Virus record (IMG/VR): IMGVR_UViG_3300009168_000103
Span: 1 to 25,180 of that record
Length of the DNA stretch: 25,180 nt
Direction: 5' to 3' (one strand)
From: a virus
Position 1 is the first letter of the stretch. Each line of letters opens with the position of its first letter. The notes beneath the pieces are model-generated. The model had not been told where the DNA came from, did not search any database, and saw nothing but the letters and a program-made list of their open reading frames with translations. This document shows positions 21,969 to 25,180 of this stretch, piece after piece. The translations under genes were made by a program, and so were the position numbers.

Positions 21969-22538
21969 ATGCTGAGACGAACGCTCGTCACTCTCGCGGC
22001 GCTGGTCCTCCTGGCGGGCTGCGATATTCGGCTAGACCTCGACGACGGGACGCCGGCGTCGCCGATTGGGCCGACGAATATCACGAACACGAACACGAAC
22101 ACGTCGACCAACAACAACGACCGATCCGACACGGCGGCGACGAACGCGCCGCCGAGTACGCCAACCGATCCGGCGCCGCTGCCGTTGCCGAGCTACGGCG
22201 AGACGGTGACGCGCGACCTGGCCTCCCGGAACCCCGCGCTCGTCACGAATTCGTGTCAGGACACGAGCGGGCCGACCGCCTGGGCGTTTCTCGATCAGCT
22301 CGTCCAGGCCTTGCGCGCGCACGCGCACGATCAGCGATGGGGTTATCTGTGCAAGGACGCGAGCTGCACCGCCGTCGGGCGTGACGTCATCGCCTATCGC
22401 GCGTCGAGTGCCGAGACCGGGATCTGGATCGTCGACGTGATCGGGAACCACTGCCCGCTGCCGAACGAGCGGGCCGAAGTTCGATGGGGCGCGCTGCCCT
22501 TCGAAACGACGCGCCGCTGGACGGCCGTCAGACCGTAA
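21969..22538 (+). CDS. Predicted lipoprotein
   Basis: This 189-residue protein has a clear lipoprotein signal: basic MLRRT, a hydrophobic stretch and the lipobox LLAGC with the lipidated Cys at 18. A low-complexity linker follows (Asn/Thr repeats around 40-55, then Pro-rich to about 75). The folded domain has cysteines at about 99, 138, 144 and 173 that could form disulfides outside the cytoplasm. AAGGAG sits five bases before the ATG. Phage lipoproteins can be spanin partners or block superinfection; there is no adjacent spanin, holin or endolysin, so a surface-exclusion or lysogenic-conversion role is possible but not shown. Confidence 0.75.
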   Translation: MLRRTLVTLAALVLLAGCDIRLDLDDGTPASPIGPTNITNTNTNTSTNNNDRSDTAATNAPPSTPTDPAPLPLPSYGETVTRDLASRNPALVTNSCQDTSGPTAWAFLDQLVQALRAHAHDQRWGYLCKDASCTAVGRDVIAYRASSAETGIWIVDVIGNHCPLPNERAEVRWGALPFETTRRWTAVRP

Positions 22539-22563
22539 CTCTCACACGGAAAGGATCAACACG

Positions 22564-22998
22564 ATGAACTCACGCATTGCTCTGATCACCTACATGGACG
22601 GCAGCGGCGGCGCTGGTCCGGACAATTCGCTACCGGGGTCACCGGCGTATCCGTCGCACGGCTTGCCGCCCGGCGCCGTGCAGCTGCCGGTCTTCCCGTT
22701 CGACCCGACGATCCCGGACAACAGTCTGCCGGGATCGCAACCCGGCATCGACAACTCGTTGCCCGGTGGCCGGCCGGAACGTCCCGACAATTCGTTGCCG
22801 CCAGTCCTCGGCGCCGGCCGACCCGATCAGGGCTTGCCGCCGTCGCCAGGGCGTCCGGACAATTCGTTGCCGCCGGCGCCCGCGCGTCCGGTGCAGCCGA
22901 TTGCGCCAGGTGGCCGCTTCGTCGTGAAGTGGCTGGCGTGTCACGGCTTGATCCTCGTCCCGGATAACTCGCTGCCGCCAGCGCCCGAACCGAAGTAG
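22564..22998 (+). CDS. Repeat-rich disordered protein with PDNSLP motifs
   Basis: This 144-residue protein starts with LITYMDGSGG. It then contains six copies of DNSLP(P/G), together with the variants SHGLPP and DQGLPP, embedded in Pro/Gly-rich spacers (for example RPDNSLPPAPARP). Near the end, a short hydrophobic stretch (RFVVKWLACHGLILV) precedes the last copy. AAAGGA lies before the ATG. I recall related proteins with PSHPI/PSQGLP repeats in other phages, of unknown role. A scaffold, interaction array or virion-associated role is possible. A strong hairpin follows the stop. Confidence 0.7.
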   Translation: MNSRIALITYMDGSGGAGPDNSLPGSPAYPSHGLPPGAVQLPVFPFDPTIPDNSLPGSQPGIDNSLPGGRPERPDNSLPPVLGAGRPDQGLPPSPGRPDNSLPPAPARPVQPIAPGGRFVVKWLACHGLILVPDNSLPPAPEPK

Positions 22999-23004
22999 AC
23001 CGCC

Positions 23005-23037
23005 GCTGCCGGCGCGTGGGCGATACGCGCCGGCAGC
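23005..23037. terminator. Strong GC-rich hairpin after the PDNSLP gene
   Basis: GCTGCCGGCGCG (23005-23016) and CGCGCCGGCAGC (23026-23037) form a perfect 12-bp stem, extendable by one T-A pair, with a 7-9-base loop. It begins six bases after the stop of the repeat-rich gene and ends just before the ribosome-binding site of the next gene. No T-run follows. It may be a factor-dependent terminator, an attenuator or an mRNA-processing stem. Confidence 0.5.
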
Positions 23038-23055
23038 AGATTCGGAGTGGCCGTG

Positions 23056-23280
23056 ATGACACTGCCGGAACCGACACAAGAACTGCTGACGAAACTTCGA
23101 CGCGCGGCGGTGCTGCTCGACGCGGTCGCCGCTGATGCGAAAACGGATCGGATTTACGCGGTCGCGCACGACTGCGCGAACGCGATCTGGGTGGCCATAC
23201 AACGCATCGACGAACTCGCAACGGCGCTGGAGGACCTGGCGCCGCCGGAACCCGTGGACGTGATCGACCTGCAGCTATGA
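23056..23280 (+). CDS. Small helical phage protein
   Basis: This 74-residue acidic protein is almost entirely helical: PEPTQELLTKLRRAAVLLDA, VAHDCANAIWVAIQRIDELA and a Pro-rich acidic end. The ATG at 23056 has GGAG eight bases upstream; GTG codons at 23047 and 23053 are less likely starts. The stop overlaps the next start as ATGA. No family recognised. Confidence 0.65.
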   Translation: MTLPEPTQELLTKLRRAAVLLDAVAADAKTDRIYAVAHDCANAIWVAIQRIDELATALEDLAPPEPVDVIDLQL

Positions 23281-23726
23281 ACGCGAATCGCGACGACTGG
23301 ACGGCGTACGCCGAGCGCCACGGCCTGGTCCGAACGGATGATCCGTTGTCGCCGACGAGCTCGTCGCCGCCGATCCCGCAGAACAAGTACGGCGCGAAGC
23401 CGTACACGGTCGACGGGATTCGGTTCGCCTCGACGAAAGAGGCGGCGCGGTTCCTCGAGCTGCGCCTGATGGAAAAGGCCGGCGCCATCGCCGACCTAGA
23501 AGTGCAGCCCGTATTCCCGTTGCACGTCCTGGAAGTCTGGCGGTCGCAGATGCCGATTCGCATCACGACGGTCGGCAAGTACACCGCGGACTTCCGGTAT
23601 ACGGACCTGACGACGGGCGAGATCGTCGTCGAAGACACGAAGAGCGACCCGACGAAGACGACGGCCTACCGCCTCCGCAAGCGCCTGGCGGAATGTATTC
23701 ACGGGATGACCGTGACGGAGCTGTAA
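23277..23726 (+). CDS. DUF1064 nuclease-like protein
   Basis: This 149-residue protein has the DUF1064 pattern: NKYGAK, GIRFASTKEAARFLELRLMEK, GAIADLEVQPVFPL, and the catalytic-looking YTADFRYTDL...GEIVVEDTKS. The Asp of ADF and the ExK-like VEDTK, with a Glu in the first helix, resemble a PD-(D/E)XK restriction-endonuclease fold. Members are typical of phage replication regions and may cut branched or recombination intermediates, though no activity is certain. The N-terminal 35 residues are an extra Ser/Pro-rich extension. It overlaps genes on both sides or abuts them, in a tight early operon. Confidence 0.85.
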   Translation: MNANRDDWTAYAERHGLVRTDDPLSPTSSSPPIPQNKYGAKPYTVDGIRFASTKEAARFLELRLMEKAGAIADLEVQPVFPLHVLEVWRSQMPIRITTVGKYTADFRYTDLTTGEIVVEDTKSDPTKTTAYRLRKRLAECIHGMTVTEL

Positions 23727-23990
23727 ATGGTCAAAGCGACCGCGAAAATGTCTGACGGCCGCGTGCTGATCGTGATGGGAATCAGTCAGGGAAACGTGGC
23801 GCGACTGAAGCACGGCGATCCGATTTATTTCGATCCGGCGGCTCTACGCATCGATCCAGGGACCACCATCGGCGGCATCACGTTGTTCTACGGCGAGACC
23901 GAAGCGGAACTAGAACGCACGCTGCGCACGTTGATCGGGCCGCAGACGGAAGTAATCGTCGTGCCTCGTGGCGACTCGAAACCGATATGA
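23727..23990 (+). CDS. Conserved small phage protein of unknown function
   Basis: This 87-residue beta-rich protein reads MVKATAKMSDGRVLIVMGIS, then NVARLKHGDPIYFD and ITLFYGETEAELERTL with GPQTEVIV near the end. Similar small proteins occur beside nuclease and HNH genes in other temperate phages. It starts directly after the DUF1064 stop and overlaps the next start (ATGA). No catalytic residues can be pointed out. Confidence 0.78.
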   Translation: MVKATAKMSDGRVLIVMGISQGNVARLKHGDPIYFDPAALRIDPGTTIGGITLFYGETEAELERTLRTLIGPQTEVIVVPRGDSKPI

Positions 23991-24103
23991 CGAGTGTCCG
24001 CTGTCCGTACTGCGGTGAAGACCGACTAATTGAACGGGTCGGCCGCATCTGGTACTGCAACGTCTGCGGTCGCCAGTTCTCCCGGAGTGGTCGATGCCGC
24101 TGA
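23987..24103 (+). CDS. 38-residue zinc-ribbon protein
   Basis: This minimal protein is little more than a zinc ribbon: RCPYCGED, a short hairpin with GRIWYC, and NVCGRQFSR (CxxC pairs C6/C9 and C24/C27). The ATGA overlap at 23987-23990 and the pattern leave little doubt that it is a gene although it is very short. Its last ten bases overlap the HNH gene start. A role in DNA or RNA binding next to the nuclease is inference. Confidence 0.68.
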   Translation: MTSVRCPYCGEDRLIERVGRIWYCNVCGRQFSRSGRCR

Positions 24104-24432
24104 CGTTCTGCGCGGAACCCGGCTGCGGCGCGCTCGTCACGCGCGGCCGCTGTCCCGCGCACCTGGCGCAGCCGCGCGATGTCTGCGCGTCGATGACCGA
24201 CACCATCGTGCACGCGTGGTACCGGTCGAAGCGCTGGCAGGACCTCCGCGCCAGCATCCTCCGCGAACAGCCGTTCTGCCGCACCTGCAGTGCGGAAGGT
24301 CGGCGCGTGCTGACGGTGGACATCGATCACGTTCAGAAGCACAACGGCGATCCAGATCGGTTTTGGAGTCGGGACAACTTGCAAGGACTCTGTAAGCCAT
24401 GCCACACGCGAAAAACCGTACGCGGCGAGTAA
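24094..24432 (+). CDS. HNH endonuclease
   Basis: This 112-residue protein is a typical phage HNH nuclease. It has an N-terminal CAEPGCGALVTRGRCPAH zinc motif, the helix WYRSKRWQDLRASIL, CRTC, then the active site VDIDHVQKHNGDPDRFW, NLQGLCKPCH and a final KT. The D-H pair, the N of NLQ and the H of CH supply the ββα-metal site. In many HK97-like phages this gene sits directly upstream of terS and assists cos cutting during packaging. Here terS is at the other window edge, which hints that the two ends are neighbours. Confidence 0.93.
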   Translation: MPLTFCAEPGCGALVTRGRCPAHLAQPRDVCASMTDTIVHAWYRSKRWQDLRASILREQPFCRTCSAEGRRVLTVDIDHVQKHNGDPDRFWSRDNLQGLCKPCHTRKTVRGE

Positions 24433-24812
24433 CGCCGTTGCTGGAGCATCCGCTCTTCGCGCTGATCGCGCCCTGGATTCGCATCGAAGACTACATGCCC
24501 GACGGCGGTCCGGTGCGGCCGCGTCATCGGCTCGAAATGAACGCGCCGAGCGATCCGGCGTTCCGGAAGTGCGTGCTCGATCTAGTCGTCCTCTGCGACG
24601 TGTGCGACGACCTGATCCATCCGATCCGCTCGTCGCCGTGGCACGGTCGGAAGCGGCTGTACATCACGGTCACCTGTCCGCTCGACGTGAAGATTGCGTG
24701 TTCCCGTGCACGACCAACAACGGCCTACGACCAGATCGTCGCAGCGGTCCGCGCGCTGCGCCAGGACCAGCCGAGCGGAAGAACGGATCAACTGCCGCTA
24801 TGGACACGATGA
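24399..24812 (+). CDS. Cysteine-containing phage protein of unknown function
   Basis: This 137-residue protein overlaps the HNH gene by 34 bases. It has a hydrophobic N-terminal helix (PLLEHPLFALIAPWIRIEDY), then VLDLVVLCDVCDDLIHPIRS and LYITVTCPLDVKIACSR, giving a CxxC plus two later cysteines that may hold a metal. The C-terminus is helical and ends LPLWTR. An alternative ATG at 24495 would remove the overlap but drop the first helix. The stop overlaps a further ATG (ATGA at 24809). Function unknown. Confidence 0.62.
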   Translation: MPHAKNRTRRVTPLLEHPLFALIAPWIRIEDYMPDGGPVRPRHRLEMNAPSDPAFRKCVLDLVVLCDVCDDLIHPIRSSPWHGRKRLYITVTCPLDVKIACSRARPTTAYDQIVAAVRALRQDQPSGRTDQLPLWTR

Positions 24813-25180
24813 CGAGAAACCAGTTCACGGACGTGGATTCGGAAGACCGGTCGAGCGCTCACCGATCCGCACGCGCCTATCGTCCCGTGTCGCTGCGGCG
24901 ACGTGAACTGCAAAGGCTGGCGCTTCGATGTTCGACCCGTTCACTCGGTGCGTGCGGACTGCGAACAAGTGGGCGACTCTGGCGGTCACGCTCCAGGGTC
25001 GTTTGCTGGCAGCCCTTGCAGGTCCTCACGCGCCGAGTGAACGGGTCGTTATGCAGGCAGGTGCATGAACAGTCAGACTCGGTGAAGTGCCCAAACTGCC
25101 CCGACTCCATTACGCGGAATTGCGTAACTGCAACTGATGGGGGGGTAAGGCTTTATGGCGTTTCGAAAGAGTCGGCGGAC
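24809..25180 (+). CDS. Doubtful partial reading frame running off the right edge
   Basis: The ATG at 24809 shares an ATGA with the previous stop, and the frame stays open for all 124 codons to the last base. The first 80 residues are Arg/Ser-rich and look like an unselected frame, whereas the end (SVKCPNCPDSITRNC and GVRLYGVSKESAD) looks more protein-like. If the window ends are joined, the frame continues open at base 1 to a stop at 133-135, giving about 168 residues. Competing short frames exist: a 46-codon one at 24928-25068 (+), and a 77-codon one at 25110-24877 (-) with CSCTC and CKGC motifs. I cannot say which, if any, is translated. Confidence 0.25.
   Translation, partial: MTRNQFTDVDSEDRSSAHRSARAYRPVSLRRRELQRLALRCSTRSLGACGLRTSGRLWRSRSRVVCWQPLQVLTRRVNGSLCRQVHEQSDSVKCPNCPDSITRNCVTATDGGVRLYGVSKESAD
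24813..25180. other. Right-edge region without a confident gene
   Basis: Codon patterns are less regular here than elsewhere. The + strand frame in phase with the upstream gene reads LTDPHAPIVPCRCGDVNCKG and looks protein-like but has no start codon after the stop at 24812. The region contains a 16-bp inverted repeat (24933-24948 and 25033-25048). Near the edge, TAAGG precedes an ATG at 25155 (MAFRKSRR), which may begin another gene. A small frameshifted or decayed gene is one explanation. Confidence 0.4.
24933..25048. repeat. 16-bp perfect inverted repeat
   Basis: CGACCCGTTCACTCGG at 24933-24948 recurs as its exact reverse complement at 25033-25048, with an 84-base spacer. Similarity continues with mismatches for about 15 more bases into the spacer. 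On opposite strands both arms would encode DPFTRxVRT. Confidence 0.7.

Overview
The window is almost certainly a temperate, HK97-type long-tailed bacteriophage (siphovirus) of a GC-rich bacterium. The phage attachment site carries the 3' half of a bacterial tRNA-Arg(CCU) with an encoded CCA and two perfect matches to the IHF consensus. The host is therefore a bacterium likely to have IHF; its phylum cannot be fixed from the sequence. Nothing here looks like host chromosome. The attachment site has phage genes on both sides, so this is the free or circular (attP) form and not an integrated prophage.

Layout. Positions 119-17869 are one rightward late block of tightly packed genes, many joined by ATGA or TGATG overlaps. 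It starts with packaging: P27-type small terminase, zinc ribbon, ParB-like/DNA methyltransferase fusion, a conserved cysteine-rich protein, a two-helix membrane peptide and the large terminase. Next comes the head: a ribbon-helix-helix-like protein, a fused prohead protease/major capsid protein and the portal. Then come a collagen-like protein, connector and adaptor proteins, tail terminator, tail tube, a tail assembly chaperone with a -1 frameshift site, a short tape measure, a giant tail hub with tandem inserted modules, and a tail-tip protein. Positions 17947-20431 are leftward: a zinc-ribbon protein, the attP region, a tyrosine integrase and a second zinc ribbon. From 20528 to the right edge the genes are again rightward: an excisionase-like HTH protein, a winged-helix replication-type protein with a possible origin inside it, conserved small phage proteins, a lipoprotein, a repeat-rich disordered protein, a DUF1064 nuclease-like protein, zinc ribbons and an HNH endonuclease.

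How it fits together. The terminases package DNA into a capsid built from a protease/capsid polyprotein. The chaperone pair produced by frameshifting folds the tail around the tape measure, and the hub and tip recognise the host. The integrase, arm-type repeats, IHF sites and tRNA core form a lambda-like recombination site. HNH endonucleases normally sit just before the small terminase gene. Here the HNH gene is near the right edge and the small terminase gene at the left edge, and a reading frame open at the right edge stays open at the left edge. The two ends may therefore be neighbours in a roughly 25-kb circular map. No endolysin, holin or CI-like repressor was recognised.

Most distinctive points: the complete attP architecture, the A-run frameshift site with a convincing -1 domain, the five-fold module array inside the tail hub, the protease/capsid fusion placed before the portal, an integrase with substitutions at several catalytic positions, and the array of tiny CxxC proteins.
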